The notes under the pieces: generated by a model
The model's input: the letters and a program-made list of their open reading frames with translations, nothing else
Databases searched by the model: none
What the model was told of the DNA's origin: nothing
Part shown: one piece after another, positions 35,660-44,273 of the stretch
Layout: each line of letters starts with the position of its first letter
How positions within the stretch are numbered: position 1 is the first letter of the stretch
Assembly: GCA_963784995.1 (NCBI GenBank)
Contig: CAWATZ010000023.1
Location: 43,146 to 107,145, forward strand
Direction of reading: 5' to 3'
From: CAWATZ01 sp963784995
Lineage (GTDB): Bacteria > Planctomycetota > Planctomycetia > Gemmatales > Gemmataceae
Length of the DNA stretch: 64,000 nucleotides
Translations under genes and position numbers: made by a program

Positions 35660-37951
35660 TCACTTCTCGTCCAGGACCTGGCGCACCTTCTTGACCAGGG
35701 CGATTGGCGTGTACGGCTTCTGGAGGAAGGCGACCTTTTCCTGCATGAGCCCATGCCGGACCATGGCATCGTCCGTGTAGCCGCTGGAGAAGAGCACCTT
35801 CAGCCGCGGGAAGCGGGGTCGCAAGGTCTCGGCCAGTTCCGGCCCGCCCATGCCCGGCATCACCACGTCCGTCACCAGCAGATCAATCCCGCCCGGACGC
35901 TTCTCCAGCAGGCGCAACGCCTCCTTGCCGGTGCCGGCCGCCAGGACCGCGTAGCCGTAGGTCTGCAAGACCAGAACGGCCAGCCCGCGCACGCCGTCCT
36001 CGTCCTCGACCAGCAGGACCGTCTCGGTGCCATGCCCACCGGTCCCGGCGTCCACGTCTTTGGGTGCGGAGACTTCTTCCTCCACGGCAGGAAAAGAGAG
36101 TTTGAAGGTCGTCCCAACGTCCGGCTCGCTCTCCACCTGCACGTGCCCGTCGCTCTGCTTGACGATGCCCAGGACCACCGCCAGGCCCAGCCCGGTCCCC
36201 TTGCCGACCCCCTTGGTCGTGAAGAACGGCTCGAAGATGCGGGCCTTCACTTCGGGGGTCATGCCGCAGCCGGTGTCGGCCAACGACAGCAGGACGTACC
36301 GACCCGGCTGGATTTCGGGGTGCAGCCGGGTGTGTTCCTGGTCCAGCTCCACGTTGCGAGTTTCGATCGTCAGCTTGCCGCCCCGCGGCATGGCGTCACG
36401 GGCATTGACGGCCAGGTTCATCAGCACTTGCCCCAGCAGGCCAGGATCGACCTTCACCCGGCTGAGGGTCGGGTCGAGGACAGCGGTGAGCAGGATGTCC
36501 TCGCCGATCAGCCGTCGTAACAGCTTCTCCGTTTCCCGCACCACGCCATTGAGGTCCAGCACCTTCGGCTCCAGCACCGTCTTGCGGCTGAAGGCCAGAA
36601 GCTGGCGGGTGAGCGAGGCGGCGCGTTCCCCCGCTTCGCTGATGGCCTTGACCGCCGCGCACTGCGGGTCATTGGACCCCAGCCGAGCAAGCAGGATCTG
36701 GCTGTAGCCGGAGATGATGGTGAGCAGGTTGTTGAAGTCGTGTGCCACCCCGCCGGCCAGCTGGCCCACCGCCTCCATCTTCTGCGCCTGCTGGAACTGC
36801 GCCTCCAAAGACTTTTGCTCGGTAACGTCCCTGCCCAGGCAAAGCAACCCCGCGAAACAGCCATCGTCCCCCAGCAGTGGGGTATTGAACCATTCGCAGA
36901 CAATCGTCCGACCGTCCTTGGTGAGGTTCTCGTTGACCGAATGGGCCGCCATGTCCCCGGACCGAATCCGCTCCATGATCTTGGCCACGTCCCGATGAAA
37001 GGACGCCGGGGTCAGGTCGTTCGGCTGCTTCCCCAGGGCCTCCTCCCGGGTGTAGCCGAAGGTCCGCTCCGCCGCGGGGTTCCAGTCGGTGATGCGGAAG
37101 CCGGCATCGAACAGGATGTGGATCAGGGGCATCCGCTGAATTTGCAGCTGGAGCCTGGACAGCAAGGCGTCCCGCTCCGACGCCAGCTGGCGTTTCTCGG
37201 TGACGTCCTCGACAACGCCCACCAGATGCACGATCTGCTCACGGTCCCGGACTGGGTAGCCCCTGATCCAGACCCACCGGACCGACCCATCGGGGCGCAG
37301 CACCCGGCATTCGGCATCAATGTGACCTGTCTGGTACATGATGGCGTTTTCCCGGCGCATCATCTCCTGGTCCAGTGGGTGAACGCCTTCCATGTAATAG
37401 CGGGGATTGTCGATGAGGCTTTGACAGGAGCGGCCCCACATCTTCTCGTAGCCGGGGCTGACGTAGAGGATCTTCGATTCTCGGGCGTCCATGACCCAGA
37501 GGACCTGGTGGAGATGTTCCGTTAGCTCCCGGAACCGTTCCTCACTCTCGCGCAGCTTTTTCTCAGACAACCTCCGCTCCAGAGCGTACCGGATCGACCG
37601 GCGCAGCTGGCCGGCGTCGGCCTGCCCTTTGACGAGGTAGTCTTCCGCCCCTTCCTGAAGCGCCCGCAGCGCCAGCTCCTCGTCATCCTTCCCCGTGAAC
37701 ACGACCACGGCGACCTTGGTGTTCTTGCCGCGCAACCTGCGGAGCGTGTCCAAACCCTGGCTGTCCGGCAAACCCAGGTCGAGCAGGACCACGTCGAAGT
37801 GCGCCTCCGCGAGCAGCCGCAGCGCCTCGCCGAGTCGTTCGCTGCTCCGCAGCCGGAACCGGCTGGGAGGCGACAGCGCCTCTTCTGCCAGCAGCACGTC
37901 GCTTGGGCTGTCCTCGACCAGCAGAACGTCCAGAAGAGCTTCAAACGGCAT
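35660..37951 (-). CDS. hybrid sensor histidine kinase (REC-PAS-PAS-HisKA-HATPase-REC)
   Basis: A 763-residue soluble kinase with receivers at both ends. N-terminal REC: VLLVEDSPSDVLLAEEAL, LLDLGLPDS; two PAS domains (VLWVMDARESKILYVSPGYE and ILFDAGFRITDWNPAAERTF); H-box GGVAHDFNNLLTIISGY (HDFNN class); HATPase DTGCGMTPE and GKGTGLGLAVV; C-terminal REC with VTDVVMPGMGGPELAE and QKPYTP. ATG 37951 is one base after the stop of the response-regulator gene and follows GGGGGG. It is the last gene of a three-gene phosphorelay operon (39558 to 35660). Confidence 0.92.
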   Translation of the reverse strand: MPFEALLDVLLVEDSPSDVLLAEEALSPPSRFRLRSSERLGEALRLLAEAHFDVVLLDLGLPDSQGLDTLRRLRGKNTKVAVVVFTGKDDEELALRALQEGAEDYLVKGQADAGQLRRSIRYALERRLSEKKLRESEERFRELTEHLHQVLWVMDARESKILYVSPGYEKMWGRSCQSLIDNPRYYMEGVHPLDQEMMRRENAIMYQTGHIDAECRVLRPDGSVRWVWIRGYPVRDREQIVHLVGVVEDVTEKRQLASERDALLSRLQLQIQRMPLIHILFDAGFRITDWNPAAERTFGYTREEALGKQPNDLTPASFHRDVAKIMERIRSGDMAAHSVNENLTKDGRTIVCEWFNTPLLGDDGCFAGLLCLGRDVTEQKSLEAQFQQAQKMEAVGQLAGGVAHDFNNLLTIISGYSQILLARLGSNDPQCAAVKAISEAGERAASLTRQLLAFSRKTVLEPKVLDLNGVVRETEKLLRRLIGEDILLTAVLDPTLSRVKVDPGLLGQVLMNLAVNARDAMPRGGKLTIETRNVELDQEHTRLHPEIQPGRYVLLSLADTGCGMTPEVKARIFEPFFTTKGVGKGTGLGLAVVLGIVKQSDGHVQVESEPDVGTTFKLSFPAVEEEVSAPKDVDAGTGGHGTETVLLVEDEDGVRGLAVLVLQTYGYAVLAAGTGKEALRLLEKRPGGIDLLVTDVVMPGMGGPELAETLRPRFPRLKVLFSSGYTDDAMVRHGLMQEKVAFLQKPYTPIALVKKVRQVLDEK

Positions 37952-37952
37952 G

Positions 37953-38403
37953 TCAGACGCCCCCCGGCAACGTGACCACCGCGAACCAGAAACGCTCGAT
38001 GGTCCTGACGACCTCGGCAAACTTCTCGAAGTCCACCGGCTTGACGACGTAACAATTGGCGTGCAGCCCGTAGGCCCTCAAAACGTCGGCCTCGTCCTTG
38101 GAAGACGTCGAGGACGACCACCGGGATGACCTTGAGACGCTCGTCCTCCTTGATCTTGCTCAGGACTTCCCGGCCGTCCATCTTCGGCAGGTTGAGGTCC
38201 AGCAGAATCAGGTCCGGGCGAGGGACGCTGGCGTACTTGCCTTCCCGGCGCAGGAAGGCCATCGCCTCCACTCCGTCCGGGACGGTGTGGAGGTTGTTGC
38301 AGACCTTGGAGTATTCCAGCGCCTCCCGGGCAAACATGGCGTCCGTCGGGCTATCCTCCACAAGGAGGATCTCGACCGGCCTGAGCTTTTCCGGCCGTGT
38401 CAT
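37953..38403 (-). CDS. single-domain response regulator (one frameshift)
   Basis: About 150 residues, a stand-alone receiver of the Rcp1/CheY-like type that takes phosphate from a histidine kinase. Visible: ILLVEDSPTDAMFAREALEY, phospho-Asp in LILLDLNLPKMDGREVL, VIPVVVL and, after a one-base insertion near 38113 (CTCGACGTC), TSSKDEADVLRAYGLHANCY and VVKPVDFEKFAEVVRTIERF. The start ATGA overlaps the upstream kinase stop by 4 nt, so the two are translationally coupled. Confidence 0.87.
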
Positions 38404-39558
38404 GGCGGGGTCCCTCCCCCGGCAGGGATGGTAAAGAAAAAGGTCGAACCCGTGCCGGGCGCCGATTCGACCCAGATGTGGCCTCCGTGACGCTCCACGA
38501 TCTTCTTGCAGATGGCGAGCCCGATGCCGGTGCCGGGATACTCGTTGCGGGTGTGCAGCCGCTGGAAGATGACGAAGATGCGGTCAAAGTAGTCCGGCTC
38601 GATGCCGATGCCGTTGTCCCGCACCGAGAACACCCATTCGCGCTTGCGGCGCTGGACGCCGACGTGAAGGGCGGGCTGTTCCTGGCCCCGGAACTTGATG
38701 CCGTTGCCGAGCAGGTTCTGAAACAGCTGCGTCAGCTGAGCGCCGTCGGCCAGGACGGTCGGCAGGGCGTCGTGGGTGACAATCGCCCCGGACTCGGCGA
38801 CGGCAGCCGCCAGGTTCGCCAGCGCCTGCCTTGAACATGGCGTTGCCGTCGGTCGGCTCGAATTCCTTGCCCCGAGTGCCGACCCGGGAGTAGGCCAGCA
38901 GGTCGTCGATGAGCGTCTGCATCCTGCGGACGCCATCGACGGCGTGGTTGATCAGTTCGTCGGCACGGGCGTCCAGTTGACCCTGGTAGCGTTTCTGGAG
39001 GATCTGCACGCACCCGGCGACGGCCCGCAGCGGTTCCTGGAGGTCGTGCGAGGCGACGTAGGCGAACTGCTGCAGGTCCACGTTGGAGCGGGCCAGCTCG
39101 GCGGCGGCCTCCCGCAGCTCGGCCTCGGCCCGCTTCCGCTCGGAGATGTCCCGCACAATGCCGGTGAAGTAGCGGCGGTCGCCCAGGCGAAACGCGCTGA
39201 CGGCCAGGTCCATTGGGAAGGTGGTGCCGTCCTTGCGCCGGCCAACGACCTCTCGCCCGATGCCGATGATCTTCGCGTGCCCCGTGCGGAGGTAGTCGCC
39301 GAGGTAGCGGTCATGCTCGCTGTGGTACGGCTCCGGCATCAGCAGCTTGACGTTGTGGCCAATGACTTCCGGCGCCGCATACCCGAACACGCGCTCGGCG
39401 GCCGGGTTAAAGGTTTCCACTGTGCCGGACTCGTCGATCGTGATGATCCCGTCAACGACGTGGTTCACCACGGAGCGCAGCCGCTCCACGGCCTCAGCAG
39501 ATTCCTGAATCCGCTGCTGCGATCCTGGTTCTCGTGATGGGCGGTCGGGGGTTTCCAT
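38400..39558 (-). CDS. PAS sensor histidine kinase (phytochrome-like class), one frameshift
   Basis: About 385 residues. PAS domain (VVNHVVDGIITIDESGTVET, NPAAERVFGYAAPEVIGHNV), PAC motif, then the H-box FAYVASHDLQEPLRAVAG (HDLQEPLR class, common in kinases paired with single-domain receivers such as the next gene). HATPase motifs DNGIGIEPDY and GTGIGLAICKKIVERHGG follow. The frame shifts near 38830 (CTTGAACATGG region) within the helix before HATPase. ATG 39558 is chosen; TGGAG lies about 10 nt upstream. Confidence 0.88.
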
Positions 39559-39735
39559 GACCGGTTCGACTCCAGGCAAATTGTTCGCAACCGAACATTG
39601 TTAAACTAGGATGCGTTGTCCGAAGTGTCAAGCCTCCCGTTGCGGCTGCTTGAGTTTGGGGTAGAATGAACGCATGACGCCGGAGCCCCCGTCGGCGCCC
39701 GTGGTACGGGTATCGTCGCAGAGAGGTTTCCGGCA

Positions 39736-40464
39736 ATGGCTGACGCTGCGCCTGGCGCTGACACAAACCTGCTTCTGGCGTCCCTCTCAGCCCGGGAGCA
39801 GCGCCGCTTGCTGCGTCGAGCGGAGGCTGTCGCCCTGGAGACCAACGAAGTTCTTTATGAACCGGGCCAACCCATTGAGTACGTGCATTTCCCCACGAAG
39901 GGATGCGTGCTCTCGGTCCTCCGGGGGTTGGATCCCGGCAAGTCCTTTGATGCCGGGCTGGTTGGCTACGATGGCCTGGTGGGAGTGGAGCGGTTTCTCG
40001 GAGTTGAGGAGGCGCAATTCGGGGCCACAGTGCGCGTCGGCGGCGGGGCGCTGCGGCTGCAGGCCGAGGCGCTGAGGGCCCAGACACAGGACGGCGGCAA
40101 GCTGACCGAGGTCCTCCAGCGTTACGTTCAGTACCTGCTGCTGGCCTACTCGCAAAAAGTCGGGTGCAACCGGTTTCACTCGCTGGAGAGGCATTTCTGT
40201 TCGTGGCTGCTGCTCCTTCACGACCGAATCGTGGGCAACCAGCTGGCCATCACCCAGGCGATTTTCGCCCGGATGCTTGGGGTCCGGCACGTCGGCATTT
40301 CGCAGGCGGCACGGAAGCTCCAGAAAGCAGGGGTGCTGCGTTACAGCTGGGGGGAACTTACCATTCTCGACCGCGGCCGGCTGGAAGAGAATGCCTGCAC
40401 GTGCTACCAGCAGTTTACCCAGTCCTACCAGCGCTTGCTTGACGGGGCCTGGCCCTATCGCTGA
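39736..40464 (+). CDS. Crp/Fnr family transcriptional regulator
   Basis: A 242-residue regulator with a cyclic-nucleotide-binding-like beta-roll (residues ~15-130: VLYEPGQPIEYVHFPTKGCV, VGYDGLVGVERFLG) and a C-terminal winged helix (NQLAITQAIFARMLGVRHVG then ISQAARKLQKAGVLRYSWGE). The roll lacks the full cAMP-binding R-[ST]A segment and the iron-sulfur cysteines of FNR, so the ligand is unknown. It is divergent from the phosphorelay operon by about 180 nt and might control it (inference). Confidence 0.88.
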   Translation: MADAAPGADTNLLLASLSAREQRRLLRRAEAVALETNEVLYEPGQPIEYVHFPTKGCVLSVLRGLDPGKSFDAGLVGYDGLVGVERFLGVEEAQFGATVRVGGGALRLQAEALRAQTQDGGKLTEVLQRYVQYLLLAYSQKVGCNRFHSLERHFCSWLLLLHDRIVGNQLAITQAIFARMLGVRHVGISQAARKLQKAGVLRYSWGELTILDRGRLEENACTCYQQFTQSYQRLLDGAWPYR

Positions 40465-40617
40465 CTTCGAGCGACAGCGACCCGCCACCAATCCGGGGAA
40501 AAAATCCGTGGATTGTTGCCAGCAGAACCTTTACATCGCGGCCGGAAGATGCGACCCTGATGGGCAGGAGCCCGTTGATCCGGTAACCAGTCATTCGCGC
40601 ACCCAGGGGAGCAACCC

Positions 40618-40872
40618 ATGATCCCGGAAGAGTTGGCGGAACAAGTACGGACGGAAGTCAAGCGCCTCAAGGAAGTGCAGGACATGTTCTTGCAGACCTA
40701 CAAGCAATTGTGCGTTCATTTCGGCGGGTCCAAATGGCCGAAATCCAAGGTCGAGATGGTGCTGCATCGCGTTCGCAGCGAGGTCATCCCGATCATGGAG
40801 CAGGCGGGCCTGGAGCATAACGCGGTGCAGGCGCTTTGTTCCTGGGCGGAAAAGCTGGCCGTGCAGCCGTAG
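40618..40872 (+). CDS. small helical hypothetical protein
   Basis: 84 residues, predicted all-helical and soluble: EELAEQVRTEVKRLKEVQDM, FLQTYKQLCVHFGGSKWPKS, then two more helices. There is no family I can name. The ATG follows CAGGGGAGCAACC. Directly downstream is a strong palindrome before the gnd gene. Confidence 0.6.
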   Translation: MIPEELAEQVRTEVKRLKEVQDMFLQTYKQLCVHFGGSKWPKSKVEMVLHRVRSEVIPIMEQAGLEHNAVQALCSWAEKLAVQP

Positions 40873-40906
40873 CCGTCTGTCCAGTCGCCGCGGCGGCGTC
40901 TAGATT

Positions 40907-40975
40907 GACACAAGCCCGAAGCGCCAGCGCCGGGATGGGGAGGTCGTCCCGGCGCTGGCGCTTCGGGCTTGTGTC
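40907..40975. terminator. 29-bp-stem hairpin between same-strand genes
   Basis: The left arm 40907-40935 (GACACAAGCCCGAAGCGCCA ...) and right arm 40947-40975 are perfect reverse complements around an 11-nt loop. The AAGCCCGAAGCGCCAGCG core is a common intergenic repeat in planctomycetes (from memory). It may end transcription before gnd. Confidence 0.7.
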
Positions 40976-41012
40976 ACGGGACGTGCAGCCACTCTTGCAG
41001 GGGGCGTGGATC

Positions 41013-42472
41013 ATGACAGCAGCAACTGCGGACATCGGCCTGATCGGCCTGGCAGTGATGGGCGAAAACCTGGTGCTGAACATGGAAAGCCACGGCTTCC
41101 CCGTGGCCGTGTTCAACCGCACCGTGGCCCGGGTCGATCAGTTCGTGGCAGGCCGGGCCAAGGGGAAGCGCATCGTCGGCTGCCATTCCATCAAGGAGCT
41201 GGTCGCCTCCCTGAAACGGCCTCGCAAGGTCATGATCATGGTCAAGGCCGGCTCGGCGGTCGATCAGGTGATCGAGGAGGTCGCCCCGCATCTGGAGTCC
41301 GGCGACATCCTCATCGACGGCGGCAACACCCACTACCCCGACACCACCCGGCGGTGCCGGTCCCTCAAGGAGAAGGGCTTGCTGTTCATCGGCACAGGCG
41401 TTTCCGGCGGCGAGGAAGGAGCCCTGAAGGGGCCGTCGATCATGCCCGGCGGCGATCCCGCGGCCTGGCCGCACGTCAAGCCGATCTTCCAGGCCATCGC
41501 GGCCAAGGCGCCGGACGGCTCGCCCTGCTGCGACTGGGTCGGCTCGGAGGGGGCCGGCCACTACGTCAAGATGGTCCATAACGGCATCGAGTACGGCGAC
41601 ATGCAGCTGATCTGCGAGTCGTACCACCTGCTGTTGGCCCTGGCCGGCCTGGACGCCAGCGGGCTGCACGACGTCTTCGCCCGCTGGAACAAGGGCCGGC
41701 TGGATAGCTATTTGATCGAGATCACCCGCGACATCTTCGGCTACCGCGATCCGGAGAGCGGCAAGCCCCTGGTCGATCTGATCCTCGACGCGGCCGGGCA
41801 GAAGGGCACCGGCAAGTGGATGGTCGGCTCGGCCACCGACCTGGGCATCCCCTTGACGCTGATCACCGAGGCGGTCTTTGCCCGCTGTCTGTCCGCCCAG
41901 AAGGAGGAGCGCGTCGCCGCAGCCAGCGTGCTGCACGGTCCCACGCCGGCCGTGACGAAGGACCGCGAGACGTTCATCAATGACGTCGAGTCGGCGCTGT
42001 ATGCCAGTAAGATCATCTCCTACGCCCAGGGATTTGCCCTGCTGCGGGCGATGTCCACGGATTCGGGCTGGACGATCAACAACGGTGCGGTTGCCCTGAT
42101 GTGGCGCGGCGGCTGCATCATCCGCAGCGTCTTCCTGGGCAAGATCAAGGAGGCGTTCGACCGCAACCCGAAGCTGACCAACCTGCTGGTCGATCCCTAC
42201 TTTGCCGCGGAGATGGAGCGGGCCCAGCCCGGCTGGCGCCGGGCGGTCGGGGCCGGCGTCGCCAACGGCATCCCGCTGCCGGCCATGAGCGCCGCCCTGG
42301 CGTACTTCGACGGCTACCGCAGCGGCCGGCTGCCGGCCAACCTGCTCCAGGCCCAGCGCGACTATTTCGGGCGCACACGTACGAGCGGGTGGATCGGCCG
42401 CGGGGGCAGTTCTTCCACACCAACTGGACCGGCCGCGGCGGCACCACGGCCTCGACGACGTACAACGTGTGA
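41013..42472 (+). CDS. gnd: 6-phosphogluconate dehydrogenase, decarboxylating (one frameshift)
   Basis: About 486 residues; oxidises 6-phosphogluconate to ribulose 5-phosphate with NADP in the pentose phosphate pathway. Motifs: GLIGLAVMGENLVLNMESHG (cofactor), VSGGEEGALKGPSIMPGG (substrate), GHYVKMVHNGIEYGDMQLI (catalytic Lys and His), and the terminal domain with RAAYFD-like ALAYFDGYRSGRLPANLLQA. Near 42368 (TTTCGGGCGCAC) one G is missing; in the other frame the protein ends correctly with AHTYERVDRPRGQFFHTNWT at 42472. ATG 41013 follows AGGGGGCG. Confidence 0.93.
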
Positions 42473-42474
42473 TG

Positions 42475-42669
42475 TCGACTTTTGCCTTTGTGGAGTGCGG
42501 CAGTGCTTTGCTCTGCCGCTTTTGTTTCTCTTGTCTGGCCTTTGGTTTCTTCTTTTGCTCTTTTGGAGTGCCAAGCGACTGCCCAACTCCCGAGAGAAAA
42601 ACAGCCCAAACAGGAGAAACCAAAGCGGCAGAGCAAAGCACTGCCGCACTCCACAAAGGCAAAAGTCGA
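42475..42669. mobile_element. 195-bp MITE with ~55-nt terminal inverted repeats
   Basis: The left arm from TCGACTTTTGCCTTTGTGGA through GTGCGGCAGTGCTTTGCTCT is matched by the right arm ending AAAGGCAAAAGTCGA. The interior is pyrimidine-rich and non-coding. It lies 2 nt after the gnd stop and 4 nt before the next start, so it fills the whole intergenic gap. Related 'GGAGTGCGGCAGTGCTTTGC' repeats are common in planctomycete genomes (from memory). Confidence 0.8.
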
Positions 42670-42673
42670 ACTG

Positions 42674-43372
42674 ATGAGTACCGCAGAAAGTCGCCTTCGA
42701 CTGGCCCTGACCTCGACCGACCTCCGCCAAAGCGAGGCAGTCTTGCAGGAGCTGCGCACGCTGCCAGTGAACGAGCGGACGGCCTTACTGGCGGACGTGC
42801 AATCTGCGCTGACCCATGCGGACAGCCTGATCCGCTGCCGTGCCATCCGGACCTTGACGGCCCTTCATCCCGAACCGGCCTCGTGCCTGTCCCATGTCCT
42901 TGATCGGCTGCGCGATCCGAGCTGGCCGGTGCGGGAGGCCGCTGCCGAGGCGCTGCGGCAGCCCGGAATGACCGGGGCGGGGCTCATCGATGCTCTCGTT
43001 GACGCGACCCTGCACGATCCGCAGCCGCTGGTGCGTTCCGCCGCGGCCCGGGCCCTGGCCGAGCGGCCCGGCGAGAGCCAGACCGCGGCGCGACAACTCC
43101 ACCGGGCGCTGGACCATCCGCACGTCAAGGTTCGGGCTCGCGCTTTGCTCGCCCTGGGCCGCTTGCCCGCCCAGGCTGGCGAATCCGTGCCGCTGCTCCG
43201 CGAGCAGCTTCAGGCGTCGCACTGGCGGATTCGCCTGAGCGCGGCCGAGGCCCTCGGCGAGCTGGGACCGGCTGCTCGGTCTGCCGAGGCGGATCTGCTG
43301 AGGCGGGCGTCCGATGGCCACCCTCGGGTGAGCCGGGCGGCTCAGGCAGCGCTCGATCGAGTTCGTCGCTGA
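42674..43372 (+). CDS. HEAT-repeat protein
   Basis: A 232-residue soluble protein made almost entirely of HEAT/PBS-lyase-type repeats of ~31 residues: SLIRCRAIRTLTALHP, SWPVREAAAEALRQPG, PLVRSAAARALAERPG, VKVRARALLALGRLPA, WRIRLSAAEALGELGP, PRVSRAAQAALDRVRR. It is a protein-protein scaffold without catalytic residues. ATG 42674 has no good ribosome binding site because the MITE ends 4 nt upstream; the open frame continues into the MITE. Confidence 0.8.
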   Translation: MSTAESRLRLALTSTDLRQSEAVLQELRTLPVNERTALLADVQSALTHADSLIRCRAIRTLTALHPEPASCLSHVLDRLRDPSWPVREAAAEALRQPGMTGAGLIDALVDATLHDPQPLVRSAAARALAERPGESQTAARQLHRALDHPHVKVRARALLALGRLPAQAGESVPLLREQLQASHWRIRLSAAEALGELGPAARSAEADLLRRASDGHPRVSRAAQAALDRVRR

Positions 43373-43385
43373 CGCTCCCGCCAAT

Positions 43386-43456
43386 GCTCCGCGAGGGATT
43401 TGCACCCCCATCTCCCGGCCACATGCCAGGCGTTCGACTACTTGAACGAGCGGAGC
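43386..43456 (-). tRNA. tRNA with atypical anticodon loop (Thr(TGT) or His(GTG)?)
   Basis: Acceptor stem GCTCCGC/GCGGAGC, D-stem GTTC/GAAC around AAGTAGTC, anticodon stem CCTGG/CCGGG, and T-stem GGGGG/CCCTC all form. The 7-nt anticodon loop is CATGTGG, which lacks the universal T at position 33. Conventional numbering gives anticodon TGT; a shift by one gives GTG. It lies 3 nt from tRNA-Met and shares its D-arm and T-loop, so it may be a diverged duplicate. Confidence 0.55.
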
Positions 43457-43459
43457 AGT

Positions 43460-43534
43460 CACCCCGTCCGGGATTTGCACCCGGATTCAGCCGGATTATG
43501 AGTCCGATGTCCTACTACTTGAACGAACGGGGTG
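43460..43534 (-). tRNA. tRNA-Met(CAT)
   Basis: Full cloverleaf on the minus strand: acceptor CACCCCG/CGGGGTG, D-arm GTTC...GGAC, anticodon loop CTCATAA (anticodon CAT), T-arm with GTGCAAATC. No CCA is encoded. It could be elongator Met or a tRNA-Ile2 modified at C34; sequence alone does not decide. Confidence 0.85.
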
Positions 43535-43608
43535 GATGAACCTGAGCAGCCGTCCGGGTATCTTATCCAGCAGGACCTTTTCCGCAACGCCGGCTGCCGA
43601 GGTGGCTC

Positions 43609-44268
43609 ATGACGACCCGAGAAGGCTTGTTCCAGGCGATCCTGCACGATCCGGACGACGTGGCCGTCCGTCTCATCATGGCCGACTGGCTCGAAGATCA
43701 GGACAACGAGGTGGACCGGGCCCGGGGGGAGCTGATTCGGCGACAATGCCGGATGGATCAACTCGTCGAGAATGGGCGGAAGTGGAAGGAGCAGCACAAG
43801 GCCGTCCAGGCGTTGCTGAAACGGCACGTCCGGGACTGGAATGGTCCGTTGCACGAATACCTACATCGGAACGGTCTGGTACGTGCAGTTTCCAGCCGCA
43901 GGGCCAAACTCAAGCCCTGGGTCTATCGCCGCGGCTTCGTTGAGGTCCTTCACCTCGATGCCGCGACCTTGGTTCAGCATGCCCAGGTGTTATTTCAACT
44001 CGGTCCAGTCCGCCATCTCAAGCTCTGGAGCGTATCCAGCTGTCTGCGCAAACTGGTTGGCTGTCCTTTCCTGGCCCGGATTTGCTCCCTTGACCTGACC
44101 AACAATGGCTTGAGCGATGCAGACGCCCGGCTTCTCGCATCTTCGGATCATCTGCACGCCTTGCGAGACCTCTACCTGAATGAAAACCAAATGAACGTAA
44201 CAGGCCCGAGAGCCATCAAGAAGGCGTTCCGGCAGGCTCAGATCCACTACGCCGGCTGGACTTGGTGA
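43609..44268 (+). CDS. TIGR02996-domain leucine-rich repeat protein
   Basis: A 219-residue protein. The N-terminal ~45 residues TTREGLFQAILHDPDDVAVR and LIMADWLEDQ form the TIGR02996 domain, a repeat-companion domain found in large numbers in Gemmata relatives. The rest is a short LRR/RNI region (LARICSLDLTNNGLSDADAR, LHALRDLYLNENQMNVTGPR). Function is unknown, probably protein interaction. The domain is one of the best taxonomic pointers in this window. Confidence 0.88.
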   Translation: MTTREGLFQAILHDPDDVAVRLIMADWLEDQDNEVDRARGELIRRQCRMDQLVENGRKWKEQHKAVQALLKRHVRDWNGPLHEYLHRNGLVRAVSSRRAKLKPWVYRRGFVEVLHLDAATLVQHAQVLFQLGPVRHLKLWSVSSCLRKLVGCPFLARICSLDLTNNGLSDADARLLASSDHLHALRDLYLNENQMNVTGPRAIKKAFRQAQIHYAGWTW

Positions 44269-44273
44269 GCCGA

